Origin: Linum tenue
Lineage: Eukaryota; Streptophyta; Magnoliopsida; Malpighiales; Linaceae
Direction of reading: 5' to 3'
DNA length: 64,000 nt
Assembly: GCA_946122785.1 (NCBI GenBank)
Contig: CAMGYJ010000002.1
Coordinates: forward strand, 22,294,492 to 22,358,491
The translations under genes were made by a program, and so were the position numbers. The notes beneath the pieces are model-generated. The model saw only the letters and a list, made by a program, of their open reading frames with translations, had not been told where the DNA came from and searched no databases. Shown here one piece after another: positions 1 to 10,541 of the stretch (within the stretch, counting starts at the first letter, position 1; each line of letters begins with the position of its first letter).

Positions 1-932
1 ATCGATTGGCCACCATCGCGTCCACCAAGAGGGACCGATGTCGATGTGGCCTTGGTCTGGCAAAGAGACACTGCAAATGGGTCCTTGCCAAGCAGCTCCT
101 CGAAGTTTGGTGGAGATATCACATGTAACTCATGGCCGGTGCAGGCCTCTTCCACCTTAACTCCGTCCTCAGCCTGGACGCCAATTTCTTCTTCAACCTC
201 CCTTTCTTCTTCATGTGGTATCACCCTTGGGAAATGATCAAGAACTCCTCCTGCTTCACTTTCGTCATCCTCCACAACTTCTTTCTGCACCCTTTCTTGC
301 TCTTCTTCTTCTAGCACGGATTGGAGAGCAAGTTGCCAAGCAATTTCTTTCATGAGATCTTCTTGCATCTCCTGATCATGATCATCACGAGAGCTCTCCG
401 TGACAACTTCAGTGTGCTCCACAATGTCCTTGTAGCCTTCTTCTTCCTCCTCCTCTTCTAGTATGGTAACATAAGGGTGATCTGGAGCAGGTTGTGCACA
501 AGATCGCTCAAGATCATCGACGCTCTTCTTAAGGCTCAGGAGGATCTCCTATGTTTCACGATAGGCCTGGACACAATGATCCATCCTGGAGCATGATCTC
601 TCACAGTCTCGAGCAAACTGCTCCATGAGAAGCCTCAATTCATAGTTTGGATCTGGCTGTGGAGTGTAGCATGGCTCTGCAGAATGGCCCGTGAAGGCCG
701 CCATGGGTAACTCCAGCTCCAGTGGCCCCTCTGGTTGTGGGAGAAATTCTTCTCGATAAGAAGGTTGTTCTTGATATGCCCAGGGGTCTGATTGTTCTCC
801 GTAGAAAGGGGGTTGGTACTGGAACCCGACTCCATAGTCTTCTCCTCCTTGGTTACTCCAGGGAGTCTCGGGGTAATACCACTCGGATGGTGGTGGATAC
901 CCCCAATGATTGGAGAAGCCATGAGGGTCCAT
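1..932 (-). pseudogene. Acidic protein of the left Athila-type element, one nonsense codon
   Basis: The frame starts at ATG 930-932 (MDPHGFSNHWGYPPP) and stays open to the window edge except for a TAG at 549-551. Read across that stop, the same frame continues with a long Glu/Asp-rich segment and then residues of the type EELLGKDPFAVSL near the edge. The N-terminal part is rich in Pro, Tyr and Trp. It lies directly inside the primer site, where gag normally begins, but it has no recognisable capsid or zinc-knuckle motif. From memory, similar proteins are common in plant genomes inside Athila-like non-autonomous elements, but I assign no function. The tag codon could derive from CAG or from another codon one step away. 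Confidence 0.6.
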
Positions 933-1045
933 GATTCAGATCTGCACCAACAAAAACAAAAAACACCCAAGTGAAAAGCAAGGGCGGAAACCAAAAGAAA
1001 AACGCTAAAGTAACAAACTTCTGCCTTTCCTAATAATCTAGAAAG

Positions 1046-1063
1046 TCCCCGGCAACGGCGCCA
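1046..1063 (-). other. Primer binding site, tRNA-Asp type
   Basis: On the minus strand this reads TGGCGCCGTTGCCGGGGA, complementary to the 3' end of plant tRNA-Asp including CCA. It sits six bases inside the LTR, the usual arrangement in Athila-type elements. The same 18 bases occur at 7078-7095 and 51989-52006. Confidence 0.9.
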
Positions 1064-1069
1064 AAAACT

Positions 1070-2423
1070 TGACACGCCAAAACACAACACCAAACTGCGA
1101 CCAAGTGTAATCGCAGTCCGGGAATGCAGTAACAGGCAAGTTCAATTATCAACCCGGGGTCTAGATCTACTGCTTACTCCGTGATTCTCTATTATCTAGC
1201 AAACTAGTTCGAGTGATTGTTGTTAAAAGTAAAAGCAACAAGAAAGCAGTAAATTGTTCGGTTTTCAAAGTCAAGAAAGAGTCACTCGGGATTGAGTCCC
1301 CCTAGCCCCTTAGTTAGGTTCAATTGTAATTCCCTGGGTTGATTTACTGTTGATTAGACTGCGGAAGATCCGACAGTAGCTTGGAATCTCTTAAGCTGAC
1401 CAAGCCCTCTCAGTCTAACTACCCGGCAGACGACTAGTCTTCACCGGGATAGAAAGCTGAGGCTATGAACACAGAACTCCACTACTGGAATTGAATTCCA
1501 GTACAAAGCAGTAAACTGGCTAACTCTCGTATAGCCAATCTCCTACTATCGAATGAAGAGGCTCTAACAACCTAATCAGATTCTATCTATCTCAGGTTGC
1601 AGCAGAAATTGAGAAAAGCTGATCAGACTCAAATCAATTCAATAAACATGCATCATTCGATTAAAATCAAACAGTAATATCATCCCAAGTCATTACAATC
1701 AAATCCCTAACACAAGGAACTAGGGTTCTTCATACCCAAGTGAGAGAAGGGTTCTACTCCATAGAGAGAGAAGAGAAAACAGTAATCGGATTAGTCATAC
1801 TCATAACGATGTGGAAAATCTGCTCCGGGACGATGATTTCCACTCCTATGACGATCTCCAAGCTCGATTCGATGAAATCCAGCTCTAAGATAGCTTCTAG
1901 GATGTGTTCTTCGTACTTTCTCTCTCTAGGGCTCTCTTTTTGTTCTGAAAACACGATTCCCTTCCTTTTGGCTCGGAATAGGCTCTAAAATCAGGATTTC
2001 CCGACTCGCACGGCCAGGCCGCACGGCCGTGCAGATCACCACTTTGGCCGTGCGGCTCAAAACGCAGCGTGTCGTTTAATCGATCTTCAGCCATCTCACA
2101 CGGCCAGGGTTGCACGATGGCACGGCCGGTGAGAATTCTGGCCTGCCCGTGCATGCTCTCGCACAATTCCGCACGGCCTGGATTGTCCTTCGCACGGCCG
2201 TGTGATGCCATGGTCTGCCCGTGCAGCTTCCTTGAAATCTCGCCATTCGTCCGATCTTCGTCCAATCGACCCCAGACTCGCTCCCAAGCCTCCATTCACG
2301 TACTAGGACCTGAAATATCACAAACAAGCACAACCTAGCGTGAAATCGGCCTAAAACACGAGAATCGACACCTCAAACGGTGTAAGAACGAGGGTAAAAA
2401 CATGTGTAAATAACGGTCTATCA
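1070..2423 (-). repeat. LTR (5' LTR of the left Athila-type element)
   Basis: About 1354 bp, starting TG and ending CA in both orientations. It shares its outermost bases (TGATAGACCG on the sense strand) and blocks around 1140-1720 with the LTRs at 5614-7071 and 40677-42036, but the middle carries GC-rich CACGGCCGTG units. The partner LTR is outside the window. Confidence 0.8.
2004..2235. repeat. Array of CACGGCCGTG-type palindromes inside the LTR
   Basis: Irregularly spaced copies and half-copies of the palindrome GCACGGCCGTGC and its variants (GCACGGCC, GGCCGTGC). The same kind of array lies at the matching place of the LTR at 5614-7071, while the LTRs of the 40.7-53.4 kb element carry an unrelated palindrome there. 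Confidence 0.75.
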
Positions 2424-2911
2424 CCCCCACTTGAATAGTTTTGAAACTATCTCTGAGCATCAACAGTTCCATAAGATCGGGCATAAGCTAAGGTATCGCG
2501 AAGATTTGAACCTTAACATAGTGGTTACACTTCCGATTTCATAAGGGTGACTCGTAGTCTTGAACCCTATCTCAGACAGTGTAGCACACCGGATCTTTTC
2601 ATTGAGTTGTGTTCTCTTCTTAGCCCGTGCGTTTATGGCCATGCACGTTACCCTGGTTTAGTGAACGCTCTAGCAACTTTGTGCCTCCAAAGTTCCATAG
2701 GGAGCGGCCCCACTCCCACATTCACATAGGTGAGTCTATCAGGAGTACCCCCAAAGTAAAGTATTCGACCCCACATAGGGTATAGATCTCATTAAGAGTT
2801 ATTAACTCAACCTCCATTGCTTTGGGATTCATGCTTCACTATGCATGAACTTTTCGCATACTACTCATGACTTGTTATTACCCATTGAACCCATTTCTTG
2901 GGATCTCCAGT
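2424..2911 (-). other. Copia 3' noncoding region and polypurine tract
   Basis: Noncoding stretch between the end of the copia pol frame (TAG at 2912-2914) and the purine-rich tract at 2424-2433, which is expected immediately before a 3' LTR. No other gene is visible here. Confidence 0.6.
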
Positions 2912-5608
2912 CTATTGGGTCGGGTTACCATCACTTGTAGTCCGTGGTTCGGTAGGCATATGTCCCATACCCTTGGCGGTATTCTGGACTTTCTCTCTAG
3001 GTAATCCTTTCGTCAAAGGATCAGCTAGATTCTGTTAGGATCTTATATGATCCACCCTCACTGCTCCTATCGTTAGGAGTTCTCTTACAGTACTGTGCTT
3101 ACAACGAATCTGTCGTTTCTTTCCGTTATAGAACCGGTTCTCAACTTTAGCGATAGCTGCGGTACTATCACAATGGATCAATACCGGAGGGACCGGCCTT
3201 TCCCATAGGAGAATCTCTGACAACAATCCTCTCAACCAACTTGCTTCTTCACTAGCCGTTGCTAGTGCTATCATCTCTGATTCCATAGTTGATTGAGCTA
3301 GGATTGTTTGTTTCTTTGACTTCCAAGACACAGCTCCACCAGCGATGTTAAAAACATATCCGCTGGTTGCCTTGGAGTCATCTGATAGAGTATTCCAATC
3401 CGCATCACTATACCCTTCTAGTACAGCAGGAAACCTTTGATAGTGTATACCAAGGTTTGCTGTTCTCTTGAGGTATCTCATGACCCTCTCTATAGCATTC
3501 CAATGCTCTCTACTAGGACAGCTGTTAAACCTGCCAAGCAATCCCACGACATATGCAATGTCTGGTCGAGTGTAATCCGCAGCATAACGAAGACTGCCAA
3601 TGATGCTAGCATATTCTGATTGTCTTACACTGTCTCCAATGTTCTTAAATAGCTTTACACTAGCATCATACGGAGTACACGCAGGTTTACAGTCGAAATA
3701 GTTATATTTCTTCAAGATCTTCTCTATGTAACTAGATTGATCTAGAGAATAACCATTTGCTGTTCTAGTTATCTGGATTCCAAGCATAAACTTTGCTTCT
3801 CCCAGATCTTTCACCTCAAAGCTCTCTTTTAACATGGCTTTCGCTTCATTGACCACGTGAATATTTGTACCAAATATCAACATGTCATCTACATACAAAC
3901 ATATGATAGTGCAAGTGTTATTCTCTGACTTGCAGTAAATGCACTTGTCACTTTCATTCACCTTAAAGCCATGTGAGAGAACTAGAGTGTCAAACTTCTC
4001 ATGCCACTGTTTTGGAGCCTGTTTCAAACCATATAATGATTTGTCTAACTTACAGACTTTCGAGGCATGTTCGGGGATAACAAACCCTTCTGGTTGTTCC
4101 ATATAGATTTCTTCATCTAGATCACCGTTAAAAAAAGCAGTCTTAACATCCATTTGGTGTACCACGAGATTGTTCAAGGCAGCAAGAGCAATCATGACAC
4201 GAATGGATGTTATTCTAGATACTGGTGAATAGGTATCAAAGAAATCTATATTCTCTCTCTGCCTGTAGCCCTTAACTACTAGGCGAGCTCGGAACCTTTT
4301 GATTGCACCATCAGGTTTCTGTTTCGTTTTTAGAACCCATTTATTACCTAAGACTTTGCAGCCAGGAGGTAAGTCTGTTAGATGCCAAGTCTTATTGGCT
4401 TCTAACGATTCCATTTCATCTATAACGGCCTCATTCCAAAAGTCTGCATCTATGGAAGTTAATGCTTCCTGCAAACTTTTTGGATCTTCGAGGGTGTATA
4501 CTGTAGTAAAGTCATCACCAAAATCTTTAGAGATTCTAACTCTTTTACTTCTTCTAAGTTCATCCTCAGATCCAACACCCCCACTAGTTGCGTTATCTCT
4601 TATAGTGGGTAGTACATTACCCCCACTATTTCTTGTTTTAAATGGAAATCGTGTCTCAAAGAAATCAGCATCAATGGATTCTATTATAGTACGAGCATTC
4701 AAATCATAGAATCTATATGCCTTACTATTGGCCGCATAGCCAACGAAGACACATTCATATGCTCGACTAGCCAACTTAATCCTCTTAGGATCCGGAATTC
4801 TTACGTAGGCCAAACAGCCTCACGTTCTTAAATAGGACAAATTAGGTGGCTTATTCTTCAAGATCTCATAGGGTGATTCTTTTCTATTTGTTTTTAGACG
4901 ATTTAGCACATAGCAAACCGTCAACAAAATATCACCCCACCAAGAAGAAGCAGCTCCAGAATTGAGAAAAATAGCCACAACTAATTCTGTAAACGTCCTA
5001 TTTTTCCGTTCAGCTTTACCATTCATTTCTGGTGAATATGGTGCCGTGGTTTCATGAATGATACCATGTGAGCTATAGAATTCCTTGAAGGGATTAGAGT
5101 CATACTCTGATCCTCTATCGCTCCTAAGTCTTTTTATCTTTTGATTGCACTGATTTTCAAATTCAACCACAAATACCTTGAACATGTCAAGGGCTTCACT
5201 TTTGTTTTTCATCAAATAAACAAAGCAATAATCAGAGCAATCATCTATGAATGTGATAAAGTATCTCTTGCCAGACCTAGTTAACGTCCCATCTAGTTCA
5301 CAAATATCAGAATGAATCAGATCTAAGGGTTCTGATTCTCTACTCACAGATTTATGGGGCGTTTTCGTTATTTTAGCTTGGCTACAGAAATCACATTTAT
5401 CAAATTCATTCATTGAGAGTTTAGGGATATGTCCTAGCTTGCTTAAATTCTTCACAATTCGTGTGTTCACATGACAAAGACGAGCATGCCAAACATTCAA
5501 ATCACACACCATGTAAACTGAAGAATTCATCTTATTAATTTCGACATTCAACTTGAACATCCCATTACATGCATATCCCTTTCCCACAAAACTCCTATTC
5601 TTAGTAAG
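2912..5608 (-). pseudogene. Copia pol, distal part: integrase, reverse transcriptase, RNase H
   Basis: Encodes the pre-integrase zinc finger (WHARLCHVN ... CDFCSQAK), the integrase core (DLIHSDICELDG, then RSDRGSEY and YSPEMNGKAERKNRT), copia reverse transcriptase (QMDVKTAFFNG and the catalytic LYVDDMLIFG near 3870-3890), and RNase H with the SADWN and STMESE-type motifs. Domain order INT-RT-RH identifies Ty1/copia. Two nonsense codons break it: TGA at 4820-4822, where relatives have Trp (RTWGCLAY), and TAA at 3035-3037 just before the conserved NLADPLTKGL tail; the frame then continues to a natural stop at 2912-2914. There are no frameshifts. It continues from the gag-protease part at 11787-13008, from which it is separated by a nested element. 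Confidence 0.92.
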
Positions 5609-5613
5609 GGTAT
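5609..5613. repeat. Target site duplication GGTAT (left copy)
   Basis: GGTAT precedes the Athila-type LTR at 5614 and recurs at 11782-11786 directly after the element. The uninterrupted copia reading frame needs only one copy, which confirms it as a 5-bp duplication. Confidence 0.85.
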
Positions 5614-7071
5614 TGATAGACCGTTAGTTACACATGTTTTTACCCCTGCTATTACTCCGTTTGAGGTATTGATTCTCGTGTTTTAGGCCGATTTCACGCT
5701 AGGTTGTGCTTGTTTATGATATTTCAGGTCCTAGTACGTGAATGGAGGCTTGGGAGCGAGTTTGAGGTCGATTGGACAAGGATCGGACGCATGGCGAGGT
5801 TCTGAGGAAGTCGCACGGGCACACCCACAGCCCGCACGACCGTGCTGGATTGTGCGTGGGCACGCACGGCCGTGCAAGTAACCAGTTTGGCCATGCAGGA
5901 TTGTGCGTGGGCACGCACGGGCAACCCATCACTATGCATGGTCGTGCAACATACAATCCTGGCCGTGCGGGATTGTGCGTGGCCACGCACGGGCAAAAGT
6001 GAAATCCGCACGGCCGTGCAAAGTGCAATCCTGGCCGTGCGAGATGGCTGAAGTTCGACTAATTGATACGCCGCGTTTTGGAGTGCACGGCCAGAATGGT
6101 GATGTGCACGGCCGTGCACCCTGGCCGTGCGAGTCGGGAAAGTCTGGTTTTTAAGCGGATTCCGAGCCAAACAGAAGGGTATTCGAGTTTTTGAGAGACA
6201 GAGCGGTTCCTAGAGAGAGAAAGCGACGAACAAGAGCCTTCAAGTGCCCTAGATCGATCTTCAACACCATTGGAGCTTGGTTTGAGCTTGGAGAAGTGCC
6301 GATTCAACGTCCAGGAGTAGAAATCCATCTTCACAGTATGATTTCCGCGTCTGATTCTGCTTTTGCTTCTCTCTCCATGGAGTAGTTCTCCCATTCATCT
6401 GGGTATGGGAAACCCTAGTTATGTATGTTAGGTTTGATTGTATGAACCCAAGTATTGATTCTATGATTTTGATTATATTCGATTGAGGTTTGAATGATTG
6501 AATGACTTGAATCCTGATCAAATTCCTGTTGTTTCTGCTTTAACCTAGAATGATAATATCTGCCTAGGTTGATAGAGTATCCTTAATCGAAGGTAGTGAA
6601 TTGGTGACTTTAGTCGAGGAGCCAATTCACTATTCTGTACCGAATTCAATTCGGTAGTGGAGGTTTCGTTCATAGGGCCTCAATCTGTTTACTCCGGTGT
6701 AGGTTAGTCGCCAGCTAGAGACTCAGATTGAGAGGGTCTGAAGACCTTTAGTCGAGACTTCAGACTGATTAAGAACCTTCCGCAGTATAACTTTCATAGA
6801 AATCGAACTTGGTAATTACAATCCGGCTTAACTGCAGTCTAGGGGGAACCATATCCGAGTGATCTCTCTTAACATGAATACAACCGTTTAGTTGCTTTGT
6901 TTGCTTGTTAGTTTAGAACTTCACTAAAGTTTCATTGCTAGATAATACGAATTCACTGAGTAGTCATCACATCTAGGACCCGGGTTGACATTAAAACCCA
7001 AACCCGCTATACTACGCTTTAGGAAGTGGTTACACTTGGCCATTTTCTAGAGTGACAGTAGGAGTGAGTCA
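5614..7071 (+). repeat. LTR of the nested Athila-type element (only copy)
   Basis: About 1458 bp, TGATAGACCG...GTGAGTCA. The last 400 bp closely match the LTRs at 40677-42036 and 52013-53359 in reverse orientation, whereas the middle carries CACGGCCGTG units like the LTR at 1070-2423. No second LTR is present at the 3' end. Confidence 0.85.
5808..6145. repeat. CACGGCCGTG / GTGCGTGGGCACGCACGG repeat array in the LTR
   Basis: More than a dozen copies of GCACGG, CACGGCCGTGC and GGATTGTGCGTGG-type units, several in a loose tandem with a period of roughly 50 bp (GGATTGTGCGTGG occurs three times between 5850 and 5980). Many units are palindromic. Confidence 0.75.
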
Positions 7072-7077
7072 AGTTTT

Positions 7078-7095
7078 TGGCGCCGTTGCCGGGGA
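7078..7095 (+). other. Primer binding site, tRNA-Asp type
   Basis: TGGCGCCGTTGCCGGGGA, six bases after the LTR, complementary to the tRNA-Asp 3' end. Confidence 0.9.
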
Positions 7096-7305
7096 CGGCT
7101 AGGTTGTTGAAGAAAAGTGATTTCTGTTACTTTAGCATTTTCATTTTTTGCATTGAGTTTTTGTTTTTCCCACTTGTGCCTTCACGGGGTTTGCATTGCT
7201 TGATTGTGTGCAGATAGTGCATGACCCGTAGCCAGTCGGGAGGTTTATTGCCGTTGAACCCTGAGATTGAGCGCACCTGCAAACAACTTCGGAGACAACA
7301 GCAAG

Positions 7306-7313
7306 CTAGACTG
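7306..7313. repeat. hAT target site duplication CTAGACTG (left)
   Basis: CTAGACTG at 7306-7313 and again at 7873-7880 brackets the MITE; 8 bp is the hAT-superfamily length. Confidence 0.9.
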
Positions 7314-7872
7314 TAGGGATGTCAATCCAACCCGTAATCATGGGTATTCTACCCGACCGTAACCGGTCAACGAGGGTAATTACCCGCTTTGACGGGTTAA
7401 GGGGCGGGTACGGGTAATACCCGGTTTCAAAATAAAGGGTAGGGTACGGGTATGGTAATCGATAATACCCGCCCCGTTATACCCGTCCCGCTAACCAAAG
7501 GGTCAATTTCCCTTGAGAAATTTAGATTAGCTTGAGAAATTGAGTTTAGCTACCATTATTGATGATGAAGATGTAGACGATTATTATGTTTGTTATTTTT
7601 ATTTGTGTGGATTGTTGAAACTAGAACAGTTACACGTATTGAGAATTTTTAATGGACAACAGTATGTACGTGCATATATGTGTATAAGTTCATAGTTTAG
7701 GATTCGTACCCATGGTTACCCGAATGCCCGTGGTTACCCGGTGGGTAGGGTATGGTTATATAATTTTCATACCCGATGGTTATTTGGTCGGGTATTTTAG
7801 AAGGCTCTACTCGACGGGTTAGGAGTTGGTATAGGGTAAACCCGCACCCGACCCTATCCATTGCCATCCCTA
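7314..7872. mobile_element. hAT-type MITE in gag
   Basis: 559-bp non-coding element with terminal inverted repeats TAGGGATGTCAATCC / TAGGGATGGCAATGG, 8-bp duplication CTAGACTG, and an interior dominated by the words ACCCG, GGGTA and CGGGTA. This is a widespread plant hAT MITE type. The fragment at 37826-38705 has related ends. Confidence 0.92.
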
Positions 7873-10541
7873 CTAGACTGGCTACGGTGGAGCGCCGAGA
7901 CGGCCAATTGACCAGCGACTCCGAGGACGAGCACGAGATGGAAGGCGATCAGAACCCGCCTCCTCAGAACCGGATCCTGGGGAACGACCCAAACCCCCAG
8001 GGAGCTGGCCATCATCATCCACCACCACCGGGTCCCACCTTGGAGTACTACTATACTCCACGGATTGCTGACATCCGCCCGGTCATCCTCTATCCGCCCA
8101 TTCCTGCAAACAACTTCGAGATCAAGCCATGCTGGATTCAGCTCATCACATCATCTATCCAGTTCCATGGTTTGAAGGATGAGGAGGCCCGGGCACACCT
8201 TTCCCGTTTTCTGCAGCTGACGAACGGGTTCAAGCTGAATGGTGTTCCGGATGACGCAATCCGCCTTCACCTCTTCCCCCATTCTTTGGCGGGGAATGCT
8301 AAGAGGTGGTTGGAGACCCAGCCCCCACTGTCCATCACTTCTTGGGACGATCTAGCGGATAAGTTCGTGCACAGATATTATCCGGCATCGAAGACTACTG
8401 AGATTCAGCGGGAGATCACTCACTTCCGCCAAGAGCCAGATGAGTCCCTTCACGATGCATGGGAGCGGTACATGGGATACTTCTGGCAGTGTCCCCATCA
8501 TGGCTTCAGCGATGCTTTCACAGTGGGGAACTTCTACAGTGCCCTCACCCCAGACAGCCAGAGGGTGATCGAGTCTCTATGCCCAGGAGGGGATATCCTT
8601 ACTAAGACTCCACCCGAGCTGAACCAGATGATCAGTACCTTGGCTGCCCGAGACCATTCCTGGGGGCAGAACCACAGTGGCAGGAATTCCCGGGACCAAG
8701 GTGTGCATGCTATGGAGGCCAGATCCGGGTTAGAGCAGCAGGTGGCTGAGTTGGTGCAGACATTGAAGCAGCCTAACAGTCTCCTTCCGGGCCGAGGTGT
8801 AGCTACGCCTCCAGTAGCTCAGTGTCAGTGGTGTGAGAGCCCAAATCACCTGGTGGAGGATTGTCAATCTATGAGGGAGTCCTCCACTCCCCAAGAGCAG
8901 GTGGCCTTCATCGCCAATGCTCGGCGCCTCGACCCATACAGCAGTACCTACAATGAGGGATGGCGCCAGCATCCCAACTTTGCCTGGAGCAGCAACACCA
9001 ACAAACCACCTGGTTTCCCAGCACCAGCAGGTGGTTTTCAGCAGAGGCAGCCCTTCCAGGATAGGCAGGGGCCACCACCACAGCAGCAGCCTTACCAGCC
9101 TAGGCAAGGGCAGCCATTCCAGCAGCCTCAGCGTCAGTATGCCGAGCCAGCAGCAGCGCCAGCTCCCGATAATCAGATGACCGAGCTGAAGAACATTTTG
9201 GCAGCATTCATGACCACCAGCCAGGCAAGTATCACGAGGATGGATCAGACCATAGCCTCACTGGAGGCAGGTCAGAGGAACCTGGAGGCAGGCCAGAGAA
9301 ACCAAGGTGCCATTCTGCAAGATCTACAGCACCAAGTCGGTGCCCTAGCGCGCCAACTTACTGCCCGAGCCCCGGGGACTCTACCTGCCACCACCATCCC
9401 CAATCCACGGGACCCGCATGAGACCGCACATGCCATTTTCACCCTGAGCGGCAGGCCTACATCAGCTGATCCTGCCCCGACCAGGCAGGAGGAACCATTA
9501 CCTGCTTCAGCACTTCCAGCCGGTGATGCAGAAGTGCGGGTGGAGAAGGAAGCTCCTGCTCCCAAGCCACAACCAGTGGTGAAGGAGCACGTACCCCAGC
9601 TTCCCTTCCCCACTCGCCTTCACAAAGACAAGCTGGAGACTGAGTTTGCCAATTTTATGGCAATGTTGAAGCAGCTCAACATCAGCGTACCATTTGTGGA
9701 GGCACTGTCGAAGATGCCCAAGTACGCTAAGTTCATGAAAGATCTCTGCACCAACAAGAAGAAACTTGGGGATCTCTCGACAGTGCTGCTGAGCGAGGAA
9801 TGTTCTGCCATCCTGCAGAACAAGCTGCCCGAAAAGCGCAAGGATCCAGGGAGTTTTACTATCCCTCCTACTAGGATGAGCATTCAGCTAGCTGATCGTT
9901 CCGTGGTGCATCCTAGGGGTATCATAGAAGATTTGCTTGTTAATGTGGGTGCATTCACATATCCTGTTGATTTTGTTATTCTGGATATAAACGATGATGT
10001 GGATGTGCCTTTGATTCTAGGTAGACCATTTCTTGCCACCGCCAAGGCACTGATCGATGTGCATGATGGTAAACTGATCCTGCGTGCTGGAAATGAACAG
10101 GCTATTTTTCCTGTGACTGAGTTTGATCATTGTGCTATGATTTCTGTCACCCCTGTGCATGCTCTTTCTGACCAGATACACGAGCCTGTCGTGTCTCCTT
10201 CTGCACCTCTCATTTTGCAGGACCCGCCTGTCATTCCTTCGCCGCCACTCCATCCAGTTTCGCCTCCGAACAAACAGCTCAAGGAGGAGTGGCGACCGAA
10301 GCCGCAGGTGGCTAAGCCTGCACGGAAGAAGAGTGGAGACCACTATGAGCTGGTCCCACCCCCTGCACCACGACCACCCTGGCCATCCGAGTACTCACTC
10401 GCCTGCATCTTGCCGGATGGCCAGGTCGAGCTGACCGATGCTGGTGGCTGCAACCGTCGGGTGCATGGTCACCACCTGAAGCTGTACCTCAAGAGCGATG
10501 TGGTTCCGCTCTTGGAGGCACCTGTTCCTGCACCTCCTTGA

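Larger units (their letters stand above)
1..2423 (-). mobile_element. Athila-type LTR retrotransposon, 5' part (runs off left edge)
   Basis: Minus-strand element of which only the 5' LTR, primer site and first coding part lie in the window. Seen directly: an LTR-like block at 1070-2423 that begins TGAC and ends CTATCA on the plus strand (TG...CA), followed inward by a primer binding site complementary to the 3' end of plant tRNA-Asp, then an acidic open frame. The LTR resembles the one at 5614-7071 (same terminal TGATAGACCG and the same CACGGCCGTG-rich middle). The far LTR and the TSD partner are outside the window; the bases after the LTR are CCCCC. The family call rests on the tRNA-Asp primer site, which is typical of Athila/Tat Ty3 elements. 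No gag or pol motif is visible in this part, so it may be a non-autonomous member. Confidence 0.8.
7221..10541 (+). pseudogene. Athila-type gag fused to a protease remnant, split by an hAT MITE
   Basis: The frame starts at ATG 7221 (MTRSQSGG), is interrupted by the MITE at 7314-7872 and resumes at 7881, running open to TGA 10539-10541. The gag part has the retrotransposon gag core (FLQLTNGFKLNGVPDDAIRL; HFRQEPDESLHDAWERYMGY) and a CxxC...H/C-like finger (CQWCESPNHLVEDC), followed by Gln/Pro-rich repeats. It then enters the protease region but lacks about 38 residues including the catalytic DLGAS motif present in the 40.7-53.4 kb relative, an in-frame deletion. After the [16 protein letters not shown] block it jumps to a Pro-rich segment and to the pol C-terminus (HHLKLYLKSD). 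No polymerase or integrase remains. Without the MITE it would be one uninterrupted reading frame, so it was probably a working structural protein when inserted. Confidence 0.85.

Noticed and set aside
1046..1063. tRNA-Asp gene fragment
   Set aside because: Only the 18 bases complementary to the tRNA 3' end are present, next to an LTR; it is a primer binding site, as are the two other copies.
5808..6145. CRISPR-like array
   Set aside because: Units are palindromic, irregularly spaced and inside an LTR of a plant retrotransposon.
9272..9613. Minus-strand frames over the Athila gag (8730-10343)
   Set aside because: Shadows of the plus-strand gag frame with no independent support.
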